A DNA stretch of 64,000 nucleotides from positions 496,001 to 560,000 of the forward strand of contig JAQGEQ010000046.1 of assembly GCA_034620365.1 (NCBI GenBank). The letters run 5' to 3'. Of this stretch, positions 13,006 through 25,066 are shown one piece after another (position 1 is the stretch's first letter; each line of letters opens with the position of its first letter). The translations under genes were made by a program, and so were the position numbers. Under the pieces are notes generated by a model, which was given only the letters and a program-made list of their open reading frames with translations, had not been told where the DNA came from and ran no database searches. Origin of the DNA: Pegea sp. RAD2-039. Its lineage: Eukaryota > Chordata > Thaliacea > Salpida > Salpidae.

Positions 13006-15149
13006 TTAGAATTTATTAAAGAAAAGTAATCCAATGATAATAAGAAAATTCCAATAATGAATATTTATTGTAGAAGCTTTGTTGTTAGTTTTTTGAGTTG
13101 CAGATAGTTTAGTTGCAACGAAGTTAGTAAAATCTTGTTGCTGAGCCTTTGTTGTAATTTCTACTTCTTTACTAGAAAATCTCACACGTGGGGTCCTCAT
13201 TCCGACCCAAAAAGTATTAAAACTTTGCACTACTGTAAACCTAGAAAATAATTCCTTATTGATTTACTTTTCAGTTCGCATAATATTTTCAGTTTTGATT
13301 AGTTTGATAAAGCTTTTATCTTATAAACCTATTTTATGACAAAGAAAGCAAAGCTCGCAAGTTATGCTGATGCATAAAACCAATATTTTAATTATATTAA
13401 AAAATATATTAGCATTTTTTAAATAGTAATAAACTCAGGGTTTACTTTTATAATTATGAGTAAATATTTTGTCTTGACTAGGTCTCACTGATGTCAGATT
13501 ATGAATAAATAAATCATTAAGTCTAATAGAAAAGCTAATAAAACCCAGTCAATCTTTAACTTTTCTAACTTTCAATAAGTTTGAAGCGTAAGCAGCTTTT
13601 CTTCATATTTCACTTACACGAACTCTACTTCACCATAATTTTCTTCGGCAATCCATTCAAATACGGTAGTTTCATTTTTAAGTGAGCTGCTTGTATGAGT
13701 TATAGCATTCCCATTTCCATTATTACAACCTAGAGCTTGTAACGCACTAGGAAAGTTTTGCCACATGCCAATTGGATTAGTTTGTCCAAGGCGCCTTGCT
13801 TGAATAAATATGCCTTTGTAACCATCGCTCATTGGTCTAGCAACTTTTACGAAAACTGTCGAAAATATACATTTTCCAAAATAAACCGTGTCATTCGACA
13901 TGGTTTTATATTCTTAAAGTTTTAAATTGTAAACTATAATTAAGATATCTGTTAAGAGATGATAAAGTAATTAATTAAAACTTTAGATGAAAATATATAT
14001 CAAATTTTATTTTTAACTTTCAAGAGTTTTACCTTATGACTCGTTTGGTAATGTTCAAACTCTATAACTCTGTTTATTGAATATTACTGCAAAAATGTTG
14101 CATAAGTAACTGAATATTTGTATTAAAAAAGATGCTAGAAGTCTAATGTAGCATATAGTCTAATATCCAATATAAGAAAACTGTTATAAAATAAATATAA
14201 TGTAAGAACAATGCAGCATCTTTAAGAACGGAATATATAACGTTATCACATTAAATAATCTGTTAATTCTTAAAAAAGGTAGTGTACTCTTCAGCAGGTA
14301 GAAAAGAGACAACATGTAGACAGGTGTACTATAAGTGAAATACCTTATAGTTACAAAGAATAGAAAGAGTATTGTTAGTTATTAATGATTTTAGAAATTT
14401 ATTTGAAAACCAACACAAACAAAATTCAAACTTCTAGTATTAATTTTCGCTTAAAAGAACTTAAGTAGAGATAAAATTTTGCAGATTCGACTATTTTATA
14501 AGTTTGTAAAAAAGCCATATTGTCCTATTTTGAAACATAGTTTTCCAACCTTTAACTTTGTATTTATCTGCTCGTTTGGTGAACATCAAATTTTAAGTAG
14601 AGTTAAATGACTTGATTAATTAATTATAGGTTTGTTGAAATACAGTTATTCCTTTTTTTGTGGAGTGTATCTTTACTCCTTAGATTCTATTGTTTCAAAC
14701 TATTTTTAGCTTACTTTAAAATATCTTAAAATTCTTATTTATAAGTTTTTATTTTGTGGGAAAATATTTGAATGATTGCTATTCAAAAAGATGCTAATAT
14801 AATTTATTTATTTATTTATTTTAGTCTAAATCATTTCCTACTTGCCGCCTATGATCTTTTGCTAATATTATTTGTTTGATATGATTAAGAATATGATTAA
14901 AAATATTTCTTTCAAGAAATAAAAGAAATTTTCTTTACCTTTTATAGTTTCACCAACTGAATAAACAGTTGAACTCAAGTTTAAGCTAAATGGTGATGGT
15001 TGAGTTTGAGGCATATTGCCTCTATGGTTTGGCATCATTGGTGAACAAGCTTGAATTGGAGCTCCTCTGCTATATGAGTTTGCTTCCAAACATAAGGAAC
15101 TTAATACCAACAATAATTTTAGAAAAAAATTAAGAATAGTTCCATTCAT
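13006..15149 (-). CDS. Reeler-domain secreted protein, probably GPI-anchored
   Basis: Three exons (15149-14939, 13855-13618, 13240-13006) give 227 residues. Residues 1-25 form a signal peptide. The rest of exons 1 and 2 is a Reeler domain: RGAP...AC...MMPNHRG near its start, PFSLNLSS, GYKGIFIQARR, LGCNNG...AITHTSS, then TVVQSFNTFWVG at the end. A short Thr-rich stretch leads to a C-terminal hydrophobic segment (WNFLIIIGLLFF) ending almost at the stop, typical of a GPI signal, although a tail anchor is possible. Single Reeler proteins include insect defence proteins and the N-termini of ferric-chelate-reductase-like proteins, but no DOMON or cytochrome b561 domain follows here. The first intron is about 1.1 kb. 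The exon 3 acceptor at 13241 was chosen because it alone keeps phase and the Reeler consensus. Confidence 0.88.
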
Positions 15150-15717
15150 TATTGTCTCTTTAAAATGATTACTTTTAAAATTGGTACAGTTGAAAGTTTT
15201 ATATTTATTTTATTCAATGCATGCCTATAGATAACAAGCTATTATAGCAAAAGAAGGTATGACTACATAAAGATAATGAAATGGTCTTAAATACTACAGT
15301 TAACCATAATGAATGTATAAAAATAGGAATACTACAGAGACACAAATATAAATTTATTATTAAATATAAACTAGACTAGCTAATTTTCTGTCTTTTATAC
15401 CTAGTAATAATACTTTTTCATTAGTTTTATCAATATATGGTATAAGAAATAGTTTATAATTCTGTTTAGTGTTTCATGTGATAACGTCTACATTAATTTT
15501 TTAGGTAAATAATCAATATATAAACATAATATTTGATTAAAACTCATATTGTTCTGTTCAACCATCTTTAAGTATATGATAAAGCCAATTTCTTAGAAAG
15601 CACTTATAGTGATAGTATAAACTAAATATGAATTTTTATATAATGAATTTTAATATATTAATTTTAACATTACTATAAAAACTTACTTCTATTTTTTAGA
15701 CATTATAGCTGCTGAAT
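15150..15717. other. Divergent intergenic region
   Basis: Lies between the start codons of the Reeler gene (minus) and mitochondrial L21 (plus), so both promoters are expected here. No motif stands out. A T-rich AG at 15698-15699 sits 18 nt before the L21 ATG. Confidence 0.5.
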
Positions 15718-17060
15718 ATGAACATAAATATATCTAGAAATAAGCTGTTAGGTATCTGTAAACTTTTTATAAGAAAAAACTCATTGATTGCATCTGCATC
15801 TAGAATTAATAACTTCAGTCAAACAAACTTTTCAAATGTTCTTTACAATTGTGAACAACAAATTAGGTATGTGTTGTTTTTCTTTCAGCTAATAAACCAT
15901 TTGTCCATACTTAAAAGGTTTAATCAAAATCTATGTGATGGTGTTGCTTATGACGTCATTTGTCATTATAATGGTTTAGCTTGTTAAAAAGGTTTTAAAA
16001 ATAATTTTTTGTAATGATTAATTTTAATGAAATTATTATTATAACTAAAGTTGATGGGCAACAGTTTTGTATGATTTATAATTAGAAAACTTCATCTTAA
16101 AAATACATTTAAATTTGTTGAGGTCATAGCAAAACTGATAACGATATGAAATTGTAATTGAATTCTATTAAATTCTTATGTTTCAAAAAAACTTTGATAG
16201 ATTGAAATAATCTTATTGACAAAACTTCATAATCTTATAAAGTATTTAAATAAAATATTCTTCATAATTTCAATTTACTTTCATCAGTCTTTTAAGTTAA
16301 CGTTTTGATTTCTAGAAGCATACACACTTCACAACAGAAGACAGTGAAGTTTCAACATATTCCTTCCGAATTTGATAAATATGTCTTCCCTGAACCTCCT
16401 GATTTGATATCTGAAGATGAACATGAAAGTTTGTTAATCATATTTTTAGTTTTCTAATTAATTTTCTTTTCAAAACTTTCATTTATATTTATTTTGATAG
16501 TTAAGTATTTTTGAGATAAATTTGATATTCATAAATTTTCATTTCTATTTCTTAGCTGTTATACAGAAAGTCAATGAATGTATATCTGATCCAAATGCTG
16601 GTCGATGCTTTGCTGTTGTGGTTATTGGTGGTCAACAATTTAAAGTTACAAATGATGATCTTGTAAGAATTGATGGATTACTACCTCTAGATGTTGGAAC
16701 TACAATTCGCTTAGAAAAGGTAAAAAGCAATTTTTAGAAAGTGGTAAAAAAATATTTCATAAATTTTATGAAAACTTTTTATTAAAACAGGTCTTACTTG
16801 TTGGAGGACAAGATTTTACTTTAGTTGGTCGACCTCTTGTAAGACGAAGTCTTGTCAACATCAAAGCTACAGTTGTAGAAAAAACTAAAGGTGAAGATAA
16901 GGTTATTCAAAGATTCCTACCAAGAAGTCGCTTCCAGAGAAGATACCGTAAGAAATAATTTTAATTTAGCAAAAATAACAAACAATTTTTTCTTTTAGTT
17001 TTTACACAAAACCATACAGTTCTTCGAATTAATTCAATAGATGTTCAGCCAGGTGTTTAA
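15718..17060 (+). CDS. MRPL21: Mitochondrial large ribosomal subunit protein bL21m
   Basis: Five exons (15718-15866, 16316-16428, 16556-16719, 16791-16947, 16999-17060) encode 214 residues in consistent phase. The first roughly 50 residues are basic and Ser/Asn-rich with few acidic residues, as expected of a mitochondrial presequence. The L21 domain starts near FAVVVIGGQQFKV and continues through LDVGTTIRLEKVLLVGG, VGRPLV, VEKTKGEDK, the basic RSRFQRRY stretch and TVLRINSI at the C-terminus, all in the L21 family order. The protein binds 23S-type rRNA in the mitoribosome. It converges on YJU2, with about 1.8 kb between their stop codons. Confidence 0.95.
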
Positions 17061-17798
17061 AATGAAAGAATGTCGTCAATTCTATTTTTCTAAACCAACA
17101 ATTTCACTTGTACTTTGTGGGTTTTGTGCAAAATCTCTAATTAAGTTCATTTGTTGTGAAAGCTATTTGCTTGTTGGGTTAGCACCAGGTTTTGACTTTC
17201 TGCTTTTTTAGCATTACATTAATAGATATTAAAGATTTAAGAATTGAAGTTTGAGTTGTTTTTATTCTTTAAATCATTTTCATGTTTAGATTATTATCAA
17301 TTTTATTTATGGTATCCTTTTTTCATTAATTAATTATTATTAGTGCTATCATCAAAAGTTAATCCTGTTAATTAAAATAAATACTCGAAAAGAAGTAACT
17401 TTTCTATTTTCTATCTCGCACATTCTAAAATTCAAAATATTTTCTCTTAGTTTTGAAAACTTTTATTTTTTTTCCTCTAAATCTAAAATTAACTCATCAG
17501 TTTCAGTGAGCTGAAAGTTTAGATCGATCTTTTGTTTGGCAAAATCTTGACAAACCACAAACTTTATAAATCTTATTTAGTTATATAAAGATTCAGAATT
17601 TAGATTCTTTTTAAATCAGTTTCAATTTTTTTTAAATTAATTATTTTTAATTCATTTGTATAAATAATACTGAAAAAACTTACAATCTAATGATCTTATT
17701 ATTTGTTAAAAATTTGAAACCTTACACACGAGTGTTTCTCGAACAAACTTTGCAAGATTTTAGGCGAAAACTGAATGTTTTATAATTTCAAATCCAGC
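17061..17798. other. Intergenic, AT-rich
   Basis: Probable 3' UTR of MRPL21. Nothing else recognised. Confidence 0.5.
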
Positions 17799-18041
17799 TC
17801 ATAAATATCTCAAGGTTCTAAAGTTGATATACATTTTAATATTTGGATTAAACAGGTGAACTTTTTGGCAAGCCCAGAATAAGTAGGCAGCTAAAGATTT
17901 CATTCTAACATTTATCAGTTTCATGAATGCCGCATCAGGACATTTTAAAATTATTTGAAAGCTATTTGAGTGCTTGTAAGCAGCTACTACTTTTAATTCA
18001 ACTTTATTATCAGACTCAAATAACTTATTCCCAAAGTTCAA
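17799..18041 (-). other. ORF of 80 codons resembling a mobile-element ORF1 fragment
   Basis: A minus-strand frame (KVVAAYKHSNSFQIILKCPD within it) has the amphipathic feel of LINE ORF1 protein, but no zinc knuckle or RRM-like motif is present. It has no convincing start context or splice partners. It may be a decayed ORF1 piece or chance; I favour decay. Confidence 0.2.
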
Positions 18042-18874
18042 ATCTTAGATCAGATTGAAATATAAATACTGAGAGCAAATGGGACATGAATTTAATCAGG
18101 GGCTTTTTGAGCTTGAGAGCCGTATTTCAGTAGGTGAATAAAACAATCACAAAAACTCTACTAATCACCTAATATTCATCTAAATAATGTCTCAAAAATT
18201 CAAACAAATTGAAGATGATTCTCAAGTGAAAGGGGCAATTTTATAAGATGCAGTTTGCAAAAGCTATTTAAGATATCATTAAATCAGCTGCGATGTTTTC
18301 AATTATCTTACTAAAAACAAATGTGATGAAAGGGAAATTTTCATATCAAATTTAGATATATTTTCTACAGAATTTTACTTCAACCTCTCTTGTTTTAGCT
18401 CAACATCTTTATGAATGAAGTCATCAATAAATTCATCTCACTTAAATAACATTATATACTGATAACAACTAAGAATTCCAGGCCAACTGTATGCTACCAG
18501 TTACTCAGGCCTACTTTAACCTTTCTAATCAAACTTTCTCCATTTTGCACTAAACATAATTAATCAAATAGATGATAAATAAAGATGTACTGAAATTTTC
18601 AAAGTTAGACAACTTTTTGGAATACTCTTTAAGAACCACGCTAAAAGCGACCGAGTGCTGCGATGAGTGCCTCTAAATTAGATGAAGTTATCCTTACAAA
18701 AAGTTTCGTTACTGATGCAAAGTTCTGAATATTATATGAAACAAATTACATTTGAAACACTGAAATTTATAAACAATTTACGTTTTTTGTATCTTACAAA
18801 TATTTACTGAGTTAAAAGCGATAAAAGAAATTTCACTAATAACTAGTCATCACTACAAAATATTCCAACTTTAT
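18042..18874. other. Intergenic between convergent genes
   Basis: No gene recognised. The right part probably includes the YJU2 3' UTR. Confidence 0.5.
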
Positions 18875-20363
18875 TCAATTAGAATCACTGCTGCTTCCAT
18901 AGTCAGCTAATAAACCTAATCCTTTTGAAACAGGTTCAGGGGCTTTAGAAGGAGGTTTTGAGACTTTACTCGACAACTTTGATGTCCCGTCAGTTTCTTT
19001 TTTCTTCAAAACAATTCCCAGCTTGTTGAGTTTCTTTTGTGTCTCTTCTTTCTGTTTCGATGATGATACTTTCTGTCAAAAAGTAGATATTTATCAACTA
19101 AGTTTATGCAGCATTCAGGATTTAAATGTTAGAAAACATCAAATAGATGTGGCTGTTTACTTGATCTTCTTTGAAATTTTCAAGCTTCGCTTTTTTAACC
19201 ACAGTACTTAAGTCGTCGTGATCTGTGATATCTGGAATTCTCTTGTTCCGGTACTTACTTAAAATTTTTCTAAAAACAAAAGATCAAATTGAAGCCATCA
19301 GTTAGCATCAATATCGAACTTACTTCATCTCTTCTTCATCCTCTTTCTTTTCACGAATTAATCTCTCTTCTTCTGACTCTAATTTTTCTTTCAGTATCGA
19401 GTTAATATCTAGATATTCTCGTTTATCGTTTTGTTCTCGTAGTTCTTCTAAAACTTCCATCATTTCCATCTCTCGTTTCGAATCTCTAGTTCGTATTTCC
19501 AACATCTGTTAAGCCGATTGAAGTTGACCTTTGAACTTAATCATCAAGCTGTATCTCACTTTCATGGGATTTGATTCATCTTCTAACCGCTTTGCTTCTT
19601 CACGCTTTTGTTGTTCATCTAATAGTTTCTCAGCTTCAAAGTTTCTTGTAGCTCCATGTTCAATTTCATAATCTTGGTTTGCTGGATCAGTCTAAAAATA
19701 AAAAGTAGATCCGAAGAAGTTTTGAAGCTGTTATAAAGTTGATCAAAAAGTTAATCAATGAAAGTTCTATCAAACAATAACCCCAAGGACTTCACATTAA
19801 ATCTTCACGGAAGAATTAGTCGTATAAGTAACAAATCACAAATTTGTAAACTAAGTGGTAAATACGATTAAATAATATCAAATATTCTAATAAACTTACC
19901 AAAAAAGTAATTTCAGCAACACATTTAGTGCATTTGATGTAGAATCTGTAAATTCTTAGTCCCAGGTAATCTTTGTCCTGGACAGTTTCCTGTCTAGCAT
20001 TAAACTTTGTCCCTTTATAGATATAATTACCACAAGTCTTGCACCTAACAATTCAAGTTGTTTATTAAAAGCTACCTAAAAGCATAGAAACAGTAAATTA
20101 CCTTAAATTAAAAGGGGCCATTACACGAATCACATACTGTCTGTCTTTGGGTCTTTTCAATCTTGGTATTTTAGCAGGATCATAATCAGGAGGATAATAT
20201 TTCTAAAAATATATTGATAAGCTTTTTTCAAATAACCTCATTGGTTAAATATGATTTACTAATTAAAAGAGTACTAGTATATTTAAATAAATCATTATGT
20301 GATTTGAAACACTAGAAGCAGCTTAAAAAATATACTTACGTTTAAAACCTTTCTTTCAGACAT
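18875..20363 (-). CDS. YJU2: Splicing factor YJU2 (CCDC94/CWC16 family)
   Basis: Seven exons (20363-20340, 20202-20102, 20044-19900, 19691-19560, 19505-19324, 19269-19161, 19072-18875) encode 296 residues. The N-terminus [17 protein letters not shown] is the signature YJU2 start, followed by [15 protein letters not shown], a zinc-binding [11 protein letters not shown] with the second pair in IKCTKC, and [18 protein letters not shown]. The C-terminal half is a charged Glu/Lys/Arg coiled coil and a low-complexity tail ending in SSSDSN. YJU2 joins the spliceosome with the Prp19 complex and contacts the branch helix to promote the first transesterification. A T-rich AG (minus) lies 41 nt before the ATG. 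The stop codon of the upstream ACOT13-like gene lies only 233 bp away on the same strand. Confidence 0.96.
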
Positions 20364-20596
20364 TTTTCAAATTATTCAACAACACAATTTGTTTGAAAGA
20401 AATCCTAAAAAAATTATATTTTTTGATGAATATTTAAAGTACATCAAAATAGCTTAAAAATTAATAATTGATATTGTTAATATGTAAATATTGTTTTAGC
20501 TATTATAGATAAGCTAATAAAAGTAGGATCAGTCCACTTAAATCAAAAAGATCAAGCACCAATTCCATGCATAGTATCAAACAAAATTGTGAAGAA

Positions 20597-21013
20597 TTAT
20601 TTCATAGATTTAGAATGTCTTCCACAAGCAACTATATCACCAGACTCATTAAAAATATCGACAGTAGCAAATCGAATATTTCCTGATTCTTTCAATACAT
20701 CAGAACAAATTGTTATTGTTTCTCCCGGCTTAACTGCTTTAAGATATGATACATTGATATCCAAAGACACACCTGGTTTTGCATCATCTAATGTTAGAAA
20801 AGCTAAAGTGGAAACATTATCTACAATGGTAGCAGTGCATCCACCATGAAGACTACCACCTGTGTTAAGATGATTTTCTTCAACTAAAAATTGGCATTTT
20901 ACTTTTCCTTTACATGCTTCAGTAACTTTCATACTTTGAAAAATTAAATTATCATATTTTTTAGCTCCTTTTAGAAGCTTAACAATATTTTGAAGAGATG
21001 ACAACAGACTCAT
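20597..21013 (-). CDS. ACOT13: Hotdog-fold acyl-CoA thioesterase, ACOT13/THEM2-like
   Basis: An uninterrupted 138-codon ORF matches the full length of vertebrate ACOT13 (140). The hotdog core reads LNTGGSLHGGCTATIVDN, with the HGG helix start and the Asp/Asn used in the family's active site, followed by PGVSLDINVSYLKAVKPGETI and VACGRHSK near the end. ACOT13 hydrolyses medium and long acyl-CoAs at mitochondria and in the cytosol. The ORF carries no intron. On the minus strand an extremely T-rich run ending in AG stops 2 nt before the ATG, so the mature mRNA probably has a cis-spliced or trans-spliced leader. It shares strand with YJU2 downstream. Confidence 0.93.
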   Translation of the reverse strand: MSLLSSLQNIVKLLKGAKKYDNLIFQSMKVTEACKGKVKCQFLVEENHLNTGGSLHGGCTATIVDNVSTLAFLTLDDAKPGVSLDINVSYLKAVKPGETITICSDVLKESGNIRFATVDIFNESGDIVACGRHSKSMK

Positions 21014-23759
21014 AACTAAAAAAACAATGAAAAGTAAAAAATTAATAAACCTTATTTAGATAAGAGCATGAGAGTAATTTTAATGAAGTAGAATAAATAA
21101 ACTATAAATTCCTTTAGGTTATGTCTATAATTAGTTATTAAAAGACTAATTTATAATAAGCTGCAAATCATATAATATAAGGAACTATTGAAATAATAAA
21201 AATGAAAATAAACTTTAAAAAGATTATATACTAAGATATTAGTCAAATTTTACAAAAAATACTAAAAAAGAGCAAAACTTGATTCTTTTTTAAATTAAAA
21301 ATATCAATTTACTAAATATGAATGAATAAAATTGTTATGGTTACCAAAATACTAGTTTGATTACCATAACATATTTTATTGATTATAGTCAATAAAGGTT
21401 TTTTTGCTTAAAAGTTTTCTCTTAAAACTAACTTTTTTTGAGTGTTTTATTGCAAAAATTACTTTAATTAAATAATAATATTAATTAGTTAACATACATT
21501 ACTAACTAAAACAAATTATTAAGAACACTATCAAAATAAAATCAATTTATGAATAAAGAGTTCAGGCAATATAATTCCTTTTTTTTATACAATTGCTAAA
21601 TCAACTAATTTTTTATAAACATTCTGACAAAAATTAAACTTTAAAACTTTACGAGCTAAAATAATACTAATGAGCGTAATAAAATACTACTACAATACTA
21701 CTAAAATAATGAGCATTATTTAAACTATCCTCTTATTGATTATTACATACTTTTATGTATAAACAGGATACTTTAAAGAAGACTGAAATCATTACGCAAA
21801 ATGGCTTTTTACATTTACTACTTATTTTATTCTTTTCTTTTTTTTATAATCTTTTTATTTGCAGAACTTTTTAATTCATACGACATAGTACGCTGAAAAT
21901 AATTTTTAAAAAATTTTACCTCGTATAAGAATTTCACTTTAATTTTATGTTTAAAATTATACTCTAATAATAAAGAAAATACGATTTTAGTTGAATAAAC
22001 AGTTATTTAATTTTTAGTACTCGCTAGAAATATTTATTAAATAGTTTCTTATTAATCATTTCATTATTATGTTATTATTATATTATATTTTTTTTGGTTA
22101 AGCTGGCTGATTTTATCATATTAAAATTACTGTTAAAATTAGTTTTACAAAAAGAATAAAAATATCACACAAAAAAACATTTAGAGCAGAGGTTGACAAC
22201 CTTTTAAAAAGAAATTTAATTGCTTGCTGGAGAGGAAAGACATTATATAGCTAGATGAATGGCTTGATTCAGCGTTCATGGTTTACAATAATATGTATTT
22301 TTTATCTGTTAATAATCTCCTTAAAAATGTCAGCAAACTATATAGCATAGCATCTTATTGATTAACAAAAAAAATATATTGGGAAAACACAGAATGCTGA
22401 TGAAAGTACACTTTCTAGCCCTAACAAGTCATCAAGTTAGTAGATATTTTAAGTTGTATAAATGGCTTATTGGCAATAGTTTTGGTGAGCTTAAACGTTG
22501 TATATATGAGAGGGAGTCCTTTAATATAAATAATTGTTAATCGTAAGATAGTAAAAGAAACTGTAGCTTCTGATCGTATTCGGTTGCATTGATTAAGGTA
22601 CAACCAGATTTTAAACTTTTACAAAGTTTAAAACTTTAAGTCTGTTAAGAGATTGCATACGAAATCCCGAGAAAAACTATCGTTATTTCATAACAAATAC
22701 TTACAGATTACTTGGATATTTGGTTCTACTTATATTTCAGAAAAATATTTAAAATAAAGTAATCTATACTTTAACAGATTGATGGATTAATATTTCATTA
22801 TCATGTGGTTAACATATTTATAAGACTCTTTTTTTTCTATAAAAAGTTTGTTTTCCCTGGCTGAAATTTGATCTTTAAAGGTTCAACATTTTTGAGAAAC
22901 TTTCACTCCAAAAAATAGTAGCAGTAAAGATAAATAGAATTGTGTGAAGTAAGTTATTACAAGTTTTTTTTTTGCCATTTAACATACACACTTGCAATAT
23001 GTTAAATGAATTGATTTGTTTTGAATTAAACTATGTTAAAGATTTGATTTTGTAATTTCAAACAAATATAAAACGCGCCACTTCAAAACTTTATTTTTTC
23101 TGCAAAATTGTTTGATTAATGTTTGGTTTCTCTACTTTTCTATTAACAGTCTTCATTAAAAAAACAGAAACTAATTAGATAAACAAATTATAATTCAATA
23201 AACGATCAAAATACAATTCAGCCAACAATTTAAAGACAGTTTGTATAACTGTACATTTTTTTGTACAAATAAGAGCGAAATTGTAAAACAATTTTAGTTT
23301 TTAATTAGGGAAAGGCATTATAGTAAATAAATCAAATCTAAAAATTTATTGTTTTTAGACGTTATAAACTAGCAAAAGCATCAAATATTGTAAAATATTT
23401 TTTATATATTTTTGTAATGAACAGTTCTATTTTAGATTGTATTGTTACTATAGAAATAAAATCTTAATAAATTTATTTATTTAACACGTGGCTGCGAGTA
23501 ACAGATTCAACAGCTCTTATAGCAAACAAAAACCAAGTGTTATAAGCAAAGAGATAATAGAAAGGTCATAAGTATCACAATTTAAAAATATTTTATAAGC
23601 AATCAACAAACTGTACATGTATAATTGAAATATAGTTTATGAACCAAACATTTGAAATAACTAAATAGAAGAAAAAAGTGGGATAATTGGCATTTTTATA
23701 TACAACTTGTTAAAAAAATTACTTATATCATATCTTTTTAGCATTATTTTAAAAAGTAT
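21014..23759. other. Gene-poor AT-rich intergenic region
   Basis: No coding frame with recognisable content, no tRNA-like or array-like structure. Short A/T runs are abundant. The 60-codon frames near 22.4 kb overlap on both strands and look like chance. Confidence 0.5.
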
Positions 23760-24640
23760 GTTAACTTTTGATGTGGTGATGGAGTTGAAAAGAAAACTCT
23801 AAACTTCCGAAAAAAGACCCAGATATTGTAATGGTTTAAAATTAAGCCTATATATGGTTTTTAAATAATGAAAAAGGTGTGTCTAGGAAAACTTTCGTGG
23901 TGAATGATCTATGAATGGATTTAAGCTTTGTAATATCTTTTATAAGGTGAGAAACTTCATATGAAGGAGCTTAACTCTAATTTGGGACAGATGTATGTGG
24001 TGAAAAGCTTTAATAATGTCCAAGTATTTCTTGTTTATAAGATTTTAGAATTTGGTATGAAGTTGATGAACCAATTCTGAACAGTTAATTTATGCGTTGA
24101 GCTCATTTTAAGTTGTAAAAGATGAAGATTTCCGGATCTTTAGTGACCTGATATTGGGAAATTTTATTGTTGTCTAAATAAAAGTCAGTAAATGTTGGAT
24201 TGAAGCTTTATTTAGTGATAGATGGAAACATTTGTGAGTGGCGAAGTTGAGTTGTTTAGATTATAAGTTAATGGATTCCAAAGAGCAACAATTTGGCATC
24301 GTTGGTAGAAAGCATTAAATTTCCAGAAGCATTTAGTGATATAGGATAGTTTATGATATAAATATTAAAAAGAAAAGGGCCAATAATGTTACCTTGAGGA
24401 ACACCATAGAAAATCTCAAGAAAACTTGAAGTAATGTTATTAATTATGACTATGTTTATATTTTAGAAATTACTCGATCCAATAAATTAGAGTGGGGTTA
24501 ATGATAAGCTGTTGGAGAGTTTCTACTAATATAAGATCTGAAACTGAGTCAAAAGGCTTACAAATGTTTTATAGATACTGTGGTTGCTAAACTATTTGCT
24601 GAGGAATATTGCCACTGGTGAAGATAAGACAAATTCGAAT
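23760..24640 (-). mobile_element. Decayed CR1-like LINE fragment (family B)
   Basis: The minus-strand translation contains the RT motif GVPQGNIIGPFLFNIY at about 24405-24350. About 550 bp downstream on that strand is a C-terminal LINE signature (TYICPKLELSSF, like IRPKLEYSSP). Upstream sequence matches the plus-strand copy at 31.86-31.98 kb almost word for word (TCTTCACCAGTGGC shared). Several stops and frame changes show it is old; the 5' part is missing. Confidence 0.7.
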
Positions 24641-25066
24641 TTAAAATATATATGTATTATATTATACTATTTTTTATTTATCATTTATAATTGCTAGTGT
24701 ATAAATTTGTTTAAATATAATTAAAGAGCATAAAATTGTAAATATGAATACAAAATGAATAGTTATTTATAGTTACCAAGAGGTTTTATGCTAGCAAAAT
24801 AGACAAACTGCTATAATACAATTTGTATAAGATGTCTATTTGAGAATGATATAATCTTCTTAATCTGTTTCAGCTCATCATGTAGAACTTGAGACAAACT
24901 ATATTTCAGCCAAATTAGCAACTAATTTTTAATAAAGCTCCTTTAATATTTAGAGCTGTACTTTTAAGATATTATTTAATCTTTTATGATTTAAATTAGA
25001 TTTGTAAGATGATAAAACAAATATTTTATATTTTTGTACAGCAACATTTGCATATATATAGATGAT
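24641..25066. other. Upstream region of the PLP-enzyme gene
   Basis: AT-rich, with a T-rich acceptor-like AG at 25040-25041. No promoter motif was identified. Confidence 0.45.
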
